Assembly: GCF_006494375.1 (NCBI RefSeq)
Contig: NZ_VHIZ01000056.1
Location: 1-64,000, forward strand
DNA length: 64,000 nucleotides
Direction: 5' to 3'
Origin: Pantoea anthophila
GTDB lineage: Bacteria; Pseudomonadota; Gammaproteobacteria; Enterobacterales; Enterobacteriaceae
Shown here: in pieces, positions 26,051-36,600 of the stretch
Numbering within the stretch: position 1 is the stretch's first letter
Layout: every line of letters starts with the position of its first letter
Position numbers and translations under genes: made by a program
The notes under the pieces: generated by a model
Told to the model about the DNA's origin: nothing
The model's input: the letters and a program-made list of their open reading frames with translations, nothing else
Database searches by the model: none

Positions 26051-27265
26051 TCAAACCTCACGCAGACTTTGCGCAGGTTCAATTTTGATGGCCCGATAGG
26101 CGCCAATACTGGCAACCACCAGGGCTACGAGCACGGTGATGAGCATGGCCAGCAGACTGTGTGTTACGGTAATTTTGCACAGCATCTGATCTGTCGCCTG
26201 GCTAGCTGCCAGTGCCCGATTAAAAATCTGGCTGGCAATCAGGTAAATGCCATAGCCTCCGAAATAGGCAATCAGGCTTAACAGGCAGCCCTGCGCCATG
26301 ACATAACCTGCCACTGCCGGGCCGGTAAAACCCAAAAGCCGCAGGACGGCAATATGTTTGCGTTTGCGATCGACGTTAGCGATAAAAGATCCGATAAGCG
26401 AAGCGATGCAACCCACCAGGGCGGTGGCGGCAATAATATTGAAGATCAGCCCCAGTACGCGATTGATGCTTTTCACATTTTCGATATCAGCCAGTCGACT
26501 TGAGGTTTCGATACGTTGTGCGCGCAGATCGCTCTCAAGGCTGGCAACGTGGTCGATGCTTCTGGCATATAACCTGGCTCGCGCATAACGTGGCGGATTG
26601 GAATTTAACGGCTGCCCGCTGCTTACCCCAAGTTCAGGAGTCGCGTAACCGTCTCTGAAATGCTCAAGCGTCAGCAGCAGAGAAGATTGGGTAAAAATCG
26701 CTGCCCGATTAAAATATGTGGCGGGTAATATGCCTGCCACTACCAGTCTCCTACGCCCCCACTCCTGGCGCTCATTGAGTTGTCGGCTGACGCGTATTGT
26801 CACGATATCACCCGCTCTTACCGCCAGTTTTCGTGCAGCTTCCTGCGTTAGCACCACCTCATTTTCTTGCTGAATCCTGAGACTACCTGTCAGGGGATCA
26901 CCCTCGTCGGTAGGGATCACTTCAGCATTTTCAATAAAGTGGCTGCTGTCCACTTGCAGGTCTGCCAGCGTATTCAGTGAACGCGTCTGCCCAATGGCAA
27001 ATCCTACATCCGGACGCAGACGCAATTGTTCTATCCACTCGGGACCATAGCTGCCGCTGCTCAACATTTTGATTTCAAGGTTACGCGGATCGTTGGCGAG
27101 CTCATTCTGTAATTGACTGACAATGCCAAACCGCAATCCAAAAAGCAGCAGCAGTGGAGCGATGACTGCAACCAGGGAGGAAGCTATACAAAATGAAATG
27201 ATGCGATCGTGCCATAGATCCTGCAGTGCTAAACGCCCTAGCAGCAGGGTACGGTTAAAGAACAA
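26051..27265 (-). CDS. FtsX/LolC-type ABC transporter permease, TagS-like
   Basis: The protein has about 404 residues. No ATG is available. A TTG at 27265, 6 nt after GGGGGA, gives a sensible N-terminus (FFNRTLLLGRLALQDLWHDR), while the longer frame opens with a polar stretch that overlaps the ATPase coding sequence. The first membrane helix is near residues 24-46. A large periplasmic domain of about 220 residues follows. Three C-terminal helices complete the MacB/FtsX/LolC topology. The C-terminus ends with AYRAIKIEPAQSLREV, the usual coupling motif of this class. Such transporters perform mechanical work on periplasmic or lipoprotein partners instead of import. It overlaps the ATPase gene. 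Confidence 0.78.
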   Translation of the reverse strand: MFFNRTLLLGRLALQDLWHDRIISFCIASSLVAVIAPLLLLFGLRFGIVSQLQNELANDPRNLEIKMLSSGSYGPEWIEQLRLRPDVGFAIGQTRSLNTLADLQVDSSHFIENAEVIPTDEGDPLTGSLRIQQENEVVLTQEAARKLAVRAGDIVTIRVSRQLNERQEWGRRRLVVAGILPATYFNRAAIFTQSSLLLTLEHFRDGYATPELGVSSGQPLNSNPPRYARARLYARSIDHVASLESDLRAQRIETSSRLADIENVKSINRVLGLIFNIIAATALVGCIASLIGSFIANVDRKRKHIAVLRLLGFTGPAVAGYVMAQGCLLSLIAYFGGYGIYLIASQIFNRALAASQATDQMLCKITVTHSLLAMLITVLVALVVASIGAYRAIKIEPAQSLREV

Positions 27266-27983
27266 AGTGAGTCCCCCTTTGGTTCTGATCCTCTGACAGA
27301 TCTGCTCTACCTGAACCCGTACGGGCAACTAAACAGGGCAGATTGAAGCGCTGGACCAGAGGCCAGTCGTGACAGACAACCAGTGCCATCATGCCCTCCT
27401 GAGCCACCAAATCGATAAACAAACGGAATAGGTGCTGGGCATTGTGAGGATCGAGTGCAGCAGTAGGCTCGTCAGCCAGCACCAGTCCAGGCCGATGCAG
27501 AATAGCCCGGGCAAATGCGGTGCGTTGTCTTTCGCCAAAAGAGAGTTGTGCAGGAAGCTTACTTAATAATGGGCCAAGTTTTAACGTATCAATAACCCTT
27601 GTTAACATCGCACTGTCCGCCTCTTTACCAAGCAACTGGCAGGGCAGGGTGATGTTATCCTGCACGCTAAGAAAAGGAAGCAGACCGCCATTTTGCAGCA
27701 CGAAGCCCAAATGGCGAGCGCGAATATCGGCCAGTTCTGCTTGCTGATTTTGGCTAAGGAGGATGCCCACATCGAGCAGCGTTTCAGTTTCCAGTGTGAA
27801 TCGCCCGAGGCTGGCGGGCTGCAATAACAGACCAATCGCTTCAAGAAGCGTGCTCTTACCGCAGCCACTTTCACCGGTTACTGCCATCACCTGGCCAGGC
27901 CGCAGACTGAGCTGCGGCAGGCATACGGTGTGCGACTGATCTCCCCGACCCCGCACGACACACAAATTATCGATGTGTAGCAT
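27255..27983 (-). CDS. LolD-like ABC transporter ATPase, TagT-like
   Basis: The protein has 242 residues and one ABC domain: Walker [10 protein letters not shown] (about 38-46), Q-loop LGFVLQNGGLLPFLSV, signature LSFGERQR and Walker B LVLADEPTAALDPH, then the switch His in VVCHDW. The signature has Phe-Gly-Glu where LSGGQ is usual, a variation also seen in some MacB/LolD proteins. Its gene overlaps the VWA gene by one base and the permease gene by 11, so it is translationally coupled to both. It would energise the FtsX-type permease encoded next. Confidence 0.85.
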   Translation of the reverse strand: MLHIDNLCVVRGRGDQSHTVCLPQLSLRPGQVMAVTGESGCGKSTLLEAIGLLLQPASLGRFTLETETLLDVGILLSQNQQAELADIRARHLGFVLQNGGLLPFLSVQDNITLPCQLLGKEADSAMLTRVIDTLKLGPLLSKLPAQLSFGERQRTAFARAILHRPGLVLADEPTAALDPHNAQHLFRLFIDLVAQEGMMALVVCHDWPLVQRFNLPCLVARTGSGRADLSEDQNQRGTHFVL

Positions 27984-29944
27984 CAGGGCATCATTTCCAG
28001 CGGTACTGGGTACACGCGATCGCGAGGGTCGCTCCCTTTGGCGAGTTCCACCCAGCGGTCTACATCCGCATTGTATTTCTGGTAATAACGCAATTTGGTT
28101 GAAAGGGTGCGAATGAATTTCTCCTGAGACAGGCCATCCCAGCTTTTCCAGGTTTCTTCATCAAGATTCAATACGTCGCTGCGGTAGGGGAGATCGGCCA
28201 GATATTCGCCTAACACACCGAGATCGTTGATTCTGGCGTTGTCCTGTTGCTTGAGTTGGTTGGGATCGGCACCCATTGTCGCGGCCACAGTACGCAAGCG
28301 CTCAAACATTTTGTTTGGTGAAATCATGCCTTCGTTTGCGGCTTGCAGGATCTGGCTTACAACATCGCTTAAATCGCTCAATTGACCTTTGGTTAGCAGA
28401 ACGCGGACGTCCGTGGTGGGGATGTTCTGCTTGATAAGATCGCGGTCACTAATCCACGCTTTGAACACCAGCGGTGCCTGAGTGTCATTCTTTTTACCCA
28501 ACCAGGCCAGTTGCATGGCATGACCAATCAGCGCAGTATCTTCAAGCAATTTGTCTTCAGGCCCTGACTTCCTGTTATCGTCCTTAGAGTAGAGCGCACT
28601 GCCAATAGCAGCATCGCCCATATAGGCAGATTTGACCTGATCGGTAATAGCGGCTGCCAGTGTATCTACCTGTTTCCCAAAGGCTTTCAGGTCGCCCGCA
28701 TCAACGGATTGATACAAATTGGATTGGGTGCTGTCAAAGTTAGAAAGATCACGATATTGACCTTCTGCTTTCACATGGTCAGCTTTACCTGAAGGGGTTT
28801 TGAGGTGCAGAGTATAAAGGGCAATGCCTTTGTTGCCTGCCTCCAGACGCAACTGCTTAGCATCAAGTCCGGTTGACGAAAGTTTGTTACTGCCATCGAT
28901 GGCACCCGCATCGGTGATTAAGACGATGTAACGCGCGCCAAACGGACGCCAGTTGATGTTATCAATCGCGGAAAGCACACCCGAGTAGGCGTCCTCATCG
29001 ACCAGAGAACTGGATACCGTGGCTTCTTTCAGACCGGCAACTTTTTGCAGGAAGTCTGCGCCATCTTTCACCTGATTGGGGTCGGCGAATATTTTTGAAG
29101 TAAATTCCAGTCCGGGTACAGCTTTAGTATTTGAGCGGAAGGAAACCAGACCAAATTTTACCTGTTCCTGCAGATGTTCCTGTTTAATCTTGTCATAAAT
29201 TTTGTTGACCGCTTCTTTAGTGCGATCAATGTACGGGCCCATCGAGATGGTGGAATCAATAACAAAAACCACTGAGGCGTTAAAGCCTTTAAGCTGATTG
29301 ACATCGTCGACCGGTTTTGCGTTGGGATCCGCCTTGCTCACAGAAGCGACGTTAAGCAAGCGCGTGTAAAAGCCGCTCTCTGTCATCACCTCTTCACCAC
29401 TGAGAATCGGCAGCAGGTAGAACTGCTTTTGAAGATCGACAAAGTATTCTGGTTCCTGTGCTAACACCCCCTCAGCATGACCGTCACGTTTCAGATGGGC
29501 ACGTAACGGGGCCACTATCGAAACAGGATCCGGCGCATTGAGAATTTTCTCCAGACTTTTTTTATCTTTGAAGAACACCAATCGGTCACGGTTCGCCGGG
29601 TTAGTAAAGGCCAGCGTTAACTGCATTTTCCAGTCCACAGTACAGGACTGAGGTAGCCAGCCAATGGTTTTTCCGTAACTATCTGGCCCCACTTTTACCC
29701 AGCTTTGCCCGTTGATATCTGCTTTTTGATAAACATAAAAGCTGCTGAAGGCGGGTTGCAGCGAACCCTTATCATCACCCGCTTCGGTGCCCAGTTTACA
29801 GCCCGGTGTGGTTAACACGCGCTGGAACAATGTTTTCTTACCTTCCTGCAGCAGAGGTTTGTCTCCCTCTGCTGCATGCAATTGACAGGTCAAAAGCAGA
29901 CCACATAACGGCAGGGCGAGCCGCAGAAAATGGTTAGTCATCAT
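27983..29944 (-). CDS. Periplasmic von Willebrand factor A domain protein
   Basis: The protein has 653 residues with a signal peptide (LRLALPLCGLLLTCQLHAAE). Residues about 35-110 resemble an SH3-like module (SWVKVGPDSYGKTIGWLP). A VWA domain begins near residue 220. Its MIDAS motif is DSTISM in VVFVIDSTISMGPY, followed by a later Asp in VLITDAGAIDG. A helical C-terminal region of about 200 residues follows (ending YPVPLEMMP). The periplasmic half of some T6SS PpkA kinases has the same VWA design, but here no kinase domain is attached. The gene is embedded between a membrane-protein gene (4-bp overlap) and the ABC ATPase gene. Confidence 0.8.
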   Translation of the reverse strand: MMTNHFLRLALPLCGLLLTCQLHAAEGDKPLLQEGKKTLFQRVLTTPGCKLGTEAGDDKGSLQPAFSSFYVYQKADINGQSWVKVGPDSYGKTIGWLPQSCTVDWKMQLTLAFTNPANRDRLVFFKDKKSLEKILNAPDPVSIVAPLRAHLKRDGHAEGVLAQEPEYFVDLQKQFYLLPILSGEEVMTESGFYTRLLNVASVSKADPNAKPVDDVNQLKGFNASVVFVIDSTISMGPYIDRTKEAVNKIYDKIKQEHLQEQVKFGLVSFRSNTKAVPGLEFTSKIFADPNQVKDGADFLQKVAGLKEATVSSSLVDEDAYSGVLSAIDNINWRPFGARYIVLITDAGAIDGSNKLSSTGLDAKQLRLEAGNKGIALYTLHLKTPSGKADHVKAEGQYRDLSNFDSTQSNLYQSVDAGDLKAFGKQVDTLAAAITDQVKSAYMGDAAIGSALYSKDDNRKSGPEDKLLEDTALIGHAMQLAWLGKKNDTQAPLVFKAWISDRDLIKQNIPTTDVRVLLTKGQLSDLSDVVSQILQAANEGMISPNKMFERLRTVAATMGADPNQLKQQDNARINDLGVLGEYLADLPYRSDVLNLDEETWKSWDGLSQEKFIRTLSTKLRYYQKYNADVDRWVELAKGSDPRDRVYPVPLEMMP

Positions 29945-30942
29945 TTTCTTAACTCCTCAAGACGCTGCTTCGCTTTCTGGTTTTCTGGATCAGTTTGTAG
30001 CACGGTGTCATACCAGTAAGCGGCGGTATCCGGGTCTGGGGTTTTAAAACATTCGCTTGCTTTATGATCTTTCGGATCATATTCAGCGGCATAAGCGAGA
30101 GCGATTTTAGAATCGCCACCTTGAGCGCTGTGCGCATAAAGGCGTTGAGCTACACCACATTTTTTGGTCTCTTTTGCTGTCTGAATAATGGCCAGCAATT
30201 TGTCACTGTCGAGCTTTTGTTGCACGCAGTTTTGTACGAACTCGAGCTCACTCTGGCTGTCCAGATTGGCTGGGGAACACTCACTTGCTGCAGGAGTGGC
30301 TGCGGCGGAAACGACTGGCGTTTCCGGTTGTTTTTCTGCTGCTGGTGGCGCGGTGGGACCTCGCCCATAAAACCACCATGCCGCAGCGGCTGTAATCAGC
30401 AGTACAAGCAAAACGGCAACGATTATCGGAATAAGCGAAGCTTTACCTTTGGGACGCGGTGTCACTGGTACGCGACTCGGTTCGGGTGGCATCGACTCAG
30501 GTCCTGTTTCCACTTCAGGTGCAGGCGTGCGTTCAGATTCTGCTGCAGGTGTATTCAGCACGCTGCTGCCACCGTAGTCGGCAGTCTGCCCTCGAGCCCC
30601 TGAAGAGAACAGTTCATCACGAACCAACTGCAGTGTCGTACTCCGGGTTTCATCGGAGAGCAACTGAACCTGAATCTGTACCTGGCTGGTGCTTGCCAGC
30701 AAAGGATCAAGTATGTCAGGGCTAATACGAAAACCGCTGCCACCATTGAATGGATAACCACCCGCGATAGTAAACAGGTGGGGGGCGGGGCTCCAGCTAC
30801 GGTCAGGCTGCAGATAGTTCTGCTCGTTGTTGCACAACGTAAAATTCAGTGTTGACAGTAAAGCGTCTTCGCCACGCAGGCGAATCATCAATTGTGCGAA
30901 ACCCGGCTCTGAAGGTTGGCAGGGAAATATTTTTGCTAACAT
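29941..30942 (-). CDS. Single-pass membrane protein with periplasmic repeat-like tail, srf operon
   Basis: The protein has 333 residues. The N-terminal 115 residues are a cytoplasmic domain with DELFSSGARG at its end. A Pro/Glu-rich linker follows (about 120-165), then one membrane helix (about 167-192, LIPIIVAVLLVLLITAAAAWWF). The C-terminal part has four Cys and helix pairs of the TPR/Sel1 style (ALAYAAEYDPKD, AAYWYDTVLQTDPENQKAKQRL). The N-in orientation suggests it links cytosolic SrfC/SrfB with the periplasmic VWA and FGE-like proteins, which is inference. No named family is recognised. Confidence 0.7.
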   Translation of the reverse strand: MLAKIFPCQPSEPGFAQLMIRLRGEDALLSTLNFTLCNNEQNYLQPDRSWSPAPHLFTIAGGYPFNGGSGFRISPDILDPLLASTSQVQIQVQLLSDETRSTTLQLVRDELFSSGARGQTADYGGSSVLNTPAAESERTPAPEVETGPESMPPEPSRVPVTPRPKGKASLIPIIVAVLLVLLITAAAAWWFYGRGPTAPPAAEKQPETPVVSAAATPAASECSPANLDSQSELEFVQNCVQQKLDSDKLLAIIQTAKETKKCGVAQRLYAHSAQGGDSKIALAYAAEYDPKDHKASECFKTPDPDTAAYWYDTVLQTDPENQKAKQRLEELRK

Positions 30943-33611
30943 GGCTGGTTCTCTTTTTTCATTTTGCCAATAATCTGGCCGAGTCTCTGGTTTTGTTCGG
31001 CGGAGATGTCACTCGTAGCGCTGTGGCCCGCGTTATCCAGCGTGATTTTCATTAATGCTGACAACCAATCGCCCATATACGTGACTCCGGGCTGTGGGGC
31101 GACTGCGGGCAATTGCGGTAATTCATCGCTGGCAAGGGAGACCTGACGGGCAAAGACTTTCTTCTTTTCACCGATATAGCTTTCGGGCACTTGTGATTCC
31201 GGCATCGCAAGGTAGCCAAACCAGGCAATAAAATCTCTTATCGCTAACTGAGCGCGAAGAGTCTGGCGTGCCAGTAGTTGCTGGCGCAACGCTCCCGCCT
31301 GCTCCTGACCAGCCAGCGCGCGTTTGAGCGTGCCTTCCAGATCCTGACGTGTGGCGGCAGTGATCAGTTCTTCACACAACAGATTGATTGCCTCACTTTT
31401 AATCCCTAATTGCTGCCAGTATATGTTTTGATACGGTAGCTCTCTCAGATGAGCGACCCAGGCTTTGAATGCCCGATGGGCAAATTCGTCATCCTGACCG
31501 ATGCGTTCCGGCGTCTGTTCAGTGGCGGTGGTCTGTTCATCGTCCGACTCTTCGTCAAACGGATTACTGCCAAACAAACTCGCGGCAAATATATTCTGCG
31601 GACGTTGTTCCACACCTGCCTGCGGGTCTGGATCCTGCTCGCGAATGCTTAGATAGATACTGCGTAATTCATTCGAGGAGAGATCTAAACGACTGATGAT
31701 TTCGCCCATACTCTGCGGCGAGGCGGAAAGGCCCTGCCACAGCTCTTTGGCAATCGCCTGTTTTTTTACAAGTTGACCTTCGCCATCATGTTGGTACCAG
31801 CGACCGAGACATTTATCGACCTTCTCAAGCCGGCATTGCTTTAACTGCTCATGCAGTCGCTGCAATTTATATTCCAGATTGGCAACGTTGCGCAGGCCTT
31901 CGGTCAGATGCGAGATTCCGCCGTCGTTGAGTTTAAGCATCTCCCGCCATGCTGTTTGTGGTTCAGCAATATGGTTAGAGACTCTTTTGCCCGCGCTGAA
32001 TAATCTGCCCATGGTATCAAGCACTTCACGATGACGTTCAGAAATGCCTACTTCTATCGCGCTTTCTGAATTGGAACTATCTTCCTGCGTCAGAAAAGGG
32101 GTTTCCATTCCCGGTTTGCGCACCAGGAAACAGTTATTAAACGGCTTGCCAGGGGACCATTCTGTGAGCCAGCTGTATTGTTCAAAACGTTCCAGCAAGG
32201 TCATCTGCAGCATGCCTTCCCAGGCCTCTTGTAACTGGCTTTCGCTTTTTTTAAGGTTGTCAGCAATGCGCAAATCACACATGGTGATGGCCCAGAATAA
32301 GCCGGGGTTATTTTTCCCCCGTTCCTCAGCTTTTTTGCCCTGCGTTTTGTTAACCCAGCGCGTGAGAACAGGGCCAACATCAGACACATCACTTTGTTTA
32401 ACCGAACTGGCACACACTACTAAGGCATTCATTTCCTGGTTGTCGGTGTAACGCTCAAAAAGATAGGCAACCTTTCCGCGAAGCAGCAGTTGTGAAACCG
32501 GATTCTGCCCACCCTGAACGGCGTCTTTTACGTCGGTAAGCTTAAGTCGTCCGCGATAACCAGGGAAGTCGAGCAAATCGACCTGCTCCGTCACGCTACG
32601 GTTAGCGACATCAGCCAGCGGGAAAACCAGTTCTGAGGTCAACGCCGCCAACTCTGCTTGAGTTAATACAGCTTTGCCGACCTGATGGTCCTCCTGCCAG
32701 AAACGAATTTCTACAGAACGATCCTGACTGGAACCAAGGCGGCTCAGGCTATCTACATTCATGATGCTGCCGTTACTATGGTCAGTCAGTGTCTCTAACG
32801 GGGCAAACACCATTGTGGCGTGGTTGAGTTTTGCTAACACCTGAGCCAGCGAACGATAAATTTCTGTCAGTTCACGCTGCTCGCCCCATAAGAGAGAGAA
32901 AAATTCGGCACGTTCATGTGAGCTGAGAGCAGGAGCAATAGCCAGAGCCTGCTGTAACCAGGCGTGTTCAAGCGTGCCAACTGAATTCTTAAATGAGGCG
33001 TTGACATAATCCCACAAAGCGATCACGTCCTCAGGACTTACTCCGTTATTTGCGCTCGGTTGACCTGCGTATTGCAGATAGGGGCGCAGCCGTTCTTCAA
33101 TGCGCTCCTCAATTTTGTAATCCAGTTGCTCATGATCAAAGTCATTAAACCAGGTGTTAGCGAGGATCTTTGCCAGGTCAATTTCACTGAACAGACGCAA
33201 CGGAATTGGATAACCTTCTGGTGCCTCTGGCGCATGTCGGGTGAAACGCGTGACTAACCCGGTCGCCTCTTTGCCGCCGCCAACCGGATTGACCTCTCGG
33301 ATGAAGTTCACCACTTTACTGCCATAGCGTGCTTCCAGTTCGCCATTGCTGCCCGCAGCTAATGCCGAGATCAGATAAGACTTACCCGCCTGCGAGATAC
33401 CAAAGAAACCGACAGTCATCGGTGTGGTAGAGACCTGAGAAAGACTGTTTGCCAGATTACGCGTGCGTAACAGATCCAGCGTTAGCTTATCGGCCTCGTT
33501 ATCCAGGCGGCGAGAACCGGTTCGCACGTCATCCACCCAACTCAGCGCATCCTGACAGCCCTGAGCGATAGCCGCCCATCCCTGCTGCAGGGTATTTTGA
33601 TGGTTGTTCAT
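30936..33611 (-). CDS. srfC: SrfC family large P-loop (GTPase-like) protein
   Basis: The protein has 891 residues and its N-terminus is recognisable as SrfC. A Walker A motif lies near residue 68 (GFFGISQAGKSYLISAL). A G3-like segment, DLLDFPGYRGR, lies near residue 345, so the domain resembles dynamin/septin-type GTPases with a long insertion. The C-terminal half is helical and rich in Leu, Gln and Glu. No signal or membrane segment is present. SrfC was named in Salmonella as an SsrB-regulated factor and labelled a putative virulence effector, but its biochemical function is unknown to me. The gene overlaps srfB by 1 bp and the next gene by 7 bp. Confidence 0.85.
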   Translation of the reverse strand: MNNHQNTLQQGWAAIAQGCQDALSWVDDVRTGSRRLDNEADKLTLDLLRTRNLANSLSQVSTTPMTVGFFGISQAGKSYLISALAAGSNGELEARYGSKVVNFIREVNPVGGGKEATGLVTRFTRHAPEAPEGYPIPLRLFSEIDLAKILANTWFNDFDHEQLDYKIEERIEERLRPYLQYAGQPSANNGVSPEDVIALWDYVNASFKNSVGTLEHAWLQQALAIAPALSSHERAEFFSLLWGEQRELTEIYRSLAQVLAKLNHATMVFAPLETLTDHSNGSIMNVDSLSRLGSSQDRSVEIRFWQEDHQVGKAVLTQAELAALTSELVFPLADVANRSVTEQVDLLDFPGYRGRLKLTDVKDAVQGGQNPVSQLLLRGKVAYLFERYTDNQEMNALVVCASSVKQSDVSDVGPVLTRWVNKTQGKKAEERGKNNPGLFWAITMCDLRIADNLKKSESQLQEAWEGMLQMTLLERFEQYSWLTEWSPGKPFNNCFLVRKPGMETPFLTQEDSSNSESAIEVGISERHREVLDTMGRLFSAGKRVSNHIAEPQTAWREMLKLNDGGISHLTEGLRNVANLEYKLQRLHEQLKQCRLEKVDKCLGRWYQHDGEGQLVKKQAIAKELWQGLSASPQSMGEIISRLDLSSNELRSIYLSIREQDPDPQAGVEQRPQNIFAASLFGSNPFDEESDDEQTTATEQTPERIGQDDEFAHRAFKAWVAHLRELPYQNIYWQQLGIKSEAINLLCEELITAATRQDLEGTLKRALAGQEQAGALRQQLLARQTLRAQLAIRDFIAWFGYLAMPESQVPESYIGEKKKVFARQVSLASDELPQLPAVAPQPGVTYMGDWLSALMKITLDNAGHSATSDISAEQNQRLGQIIGKMKKENQPC

Positions 33612-36600
33612 TATTTTTTCACACTCCCGCTGTCGAGCCAGTGTCGGCTATCAATGAGTCCCGTATCGGGCATGGTATTGAATTCCAGCTCTAAATCTTT
33701 CTTTGAAAAGGTTTTATCTGTGTTGCTGCTGATATCAGCGATAGTCAGGCGATCGCTGATCAGCCCCAATTTGTGAGCAGCCTTGTCTTTATCAATTGTT
33801 AGTCTGACGTTGAGATACGGGGATTGACCGTCTGGAGAGACAGCTTTTGAGAATTTTTCACGTCCAGATTCGCTGAACCGCAGCGTGTATAACGGTGACG
33901 CAGACCAGCGCTCGGCATCCAGCTGGCGATAGCCCAGCCGCATATCCCCTCGCATCACAATGCTGGCTGTTGTGCTTTCTCCTGCCTCATTCGTAATTAC
34001 CGGCAACGTAATCTGTCCGTTTTCAGATGTGATGTGACGATAAATCACGTCGGCATCGTGAATCAGGTTATCCATATCAATGGTGCCGATATGGCGAATA
34101 GTGGAGTAAGGCTTCAACGCCGAAATGCGAAAATGGAAATTAGGAATACTATGATTAGCACACAGCTGTGACAGCATCGCCCCCACGGAGGCAGTGCTTT
34201 TCGGATCGTGGATATGACCATTTTTATGGAACGGATACCACGTGCCGGTCCGGTATCCATGCAACGCGAGAATGCGCCCTGGCGGTAATGGCAAATTGCG
34301 ACGAACAATGGCTTGAATGCCGGGAAGCTGTGAGGGACGTCCTGTTAGCAGTAAGAGATCGCAGTGATAACAGGAGAGGACTTCACACAGGGCAGTAAGC
34401 ACCTTATCAATGTTAAATTTACCTGAGCATACATCGTTATGCACTTTTGTCAGTGCGATGTTGAGGGTAATGTCAGTGAGTCTGAAGCCATCCTTACCTC
34501 CAGACTTTTTCACTTCCCGCGACACAAAACCCTCAACTTCGGCACTGAAACTGCCTGTGGGCAATATTTCATTTACGCGCTGATTGATCAGTAAATGAGT
34601 TTGTTCATTCTGCGGATCGTATTGCTCATAGCAGGATAAAATGTGCAGCGCCAGGGGAACAAACAGCTGCAGGCTGAGTTGCTGGCGCAGTACCGCTTCT
34701 GCGGCACTGATGTTTTGCGCACCGCATAAATGAGACATCAGTGTCTCGACCGAACGCACACCGGCTTCACGCAGCGATAATTCAAAAGCGGGGATCACAT
34801 AGGACTGGATGACATCTAGTAATATGTCATCACCGGCGATCTTAAAGCTATCGCGAAAACGCTGCTGAGGAATGATATGTACATTCGCACCACCGCCGGA
34901 CAGCCCATTTCGGTCCAGACGATAATCCGTAATCACCAGATCGGTAGTGCCACCACCAATGTCGATTGAGGCAATGGTGAGTTTTTCCCGATCATGACGA
35001 TCGGGACGTCCCAGAGTTTCGAAGAATATTTCCGGGTGACCGGCAAAATTCTGGTTAATCTCGGTATAGAGGTACACCAGTTGAGCACAGGATGCTTCAT
35101 CCCATTCTACGCGGATTTTAGGTAGTGGAATCCTGATATTAGATTTGCTGTGGTCATCCTTTTCATCCAGATAAGGATCATTTTCACCACTGCACCAGCG
35201 TAGAGACTTCCATACCAAGCCTACGGCCTGGCGCATTCTGTCATCCAGAATGCATCGTTCCGCCATCGGCATACCTGGCGGTACGGTCAGAATAATGTGG
35301 CGAAGCTGGCGAGGCAGACCCGCATGGCCTTCGCGAATACGCTGTTCGGGGCTGTTAATCTGGCTAATGGCTTGAGTTAACACTTCCGCTAACATAAAGG
35401 TCATCAGGGAGCTGCGAGAGTAGCGCGGTGTAAATACCGGAATGCGATCCATCTCATCTTCGATGGTATGCAGGGCATCGCCTTTTTCATTAATTAAACT
35501 GGCAAAGGGGGCAGCAGTGGCGAGAGGGTTACTATCCTGCGCCGAGCCGCTGTTGAAGCGCCAGCCTTGGCCATAGAATTTTTCATCCCACAAGTAACGT
35601 TTTGGACTGGATAAGCCTGTAGATCCTTCGCTTCCGCGACGGCGTGAGGCTAAGCGGCTCGCTTCCCCGCCAATACGAGCGATAGTTGGCCATTGGAAAG
35701 CATCATGGCGGCCGCTGCGTACGGAATAAATATCTTTGCCAAAAGAGGCTTGTGAGAACTCAACCTTACTTTCAAAAGGGTCGGTATAGACCTGTTCAGG
35801 CGCGCTAAGATCGCGTAGTTTTAGCACATAGTTGTGCATGAGGCCCGATCCAGACTGTCCATGATCCTCAATTAAAATACCGCAGGTACGGGAGTTGCCG
35901 ACATCAAGGATCAGATCGACAGGAATTGGTTTGATAGCGTTCACTTCACGATTGGCGACCACCTTAAACTGCGGCAGTGCGATAGCAGCTTCTGTCTCCG
36001 CTTGCAGACCTTCAAGCGGCTCGGCCATGAGCGAAAGCAGGTTGAGATAGTGGGCCAGCGGATACTGCTGAGCAATCTCGTCCTCACGTTCATCAAGATC
36101 CCGGCCTTTGCTGGCGTCATTGAAAGCGTCGACTAGCCAATCTTTTACCCAGTCTTGCGTTAAGTACCAGTTGAGCGCGTAAGTCGCGGTAGCCACCGCA
36201 AAGGTTGCTCCGGCATTCACATCTTCATGATTAGGACTGAGGTCAGCTGCCGATTGTTGTTTGGCCATGATGCGGGTATCAACGGCCAGTGTCATGCGAT
36301 GGGTGTGACCATCCATATCCTTTTCAGGCAGCTTTACAATACGAAAACGTGCCCAGTTCAGCGGTCCTTCCTGGTAAATGTTGGGCAAGCTAAAACGGAA
36401 AAGAGGTAGCGGCAACCAGGTGCCATCCAGCAATTTCAGACTTTGCGCAACCGGAATGTCATATTGGCTTTTCGCCTTCTCAATCTTGTCCGGTGTCGGC
36501 TGGTAAAAATGATAGTCGCGGGGTTCGTTGTAAATTAAACGCGTCAGTACGCCGTTGGCGAGTTTAACAAATTCGCCCGCGGGTTGAGATTTGAGGGTTA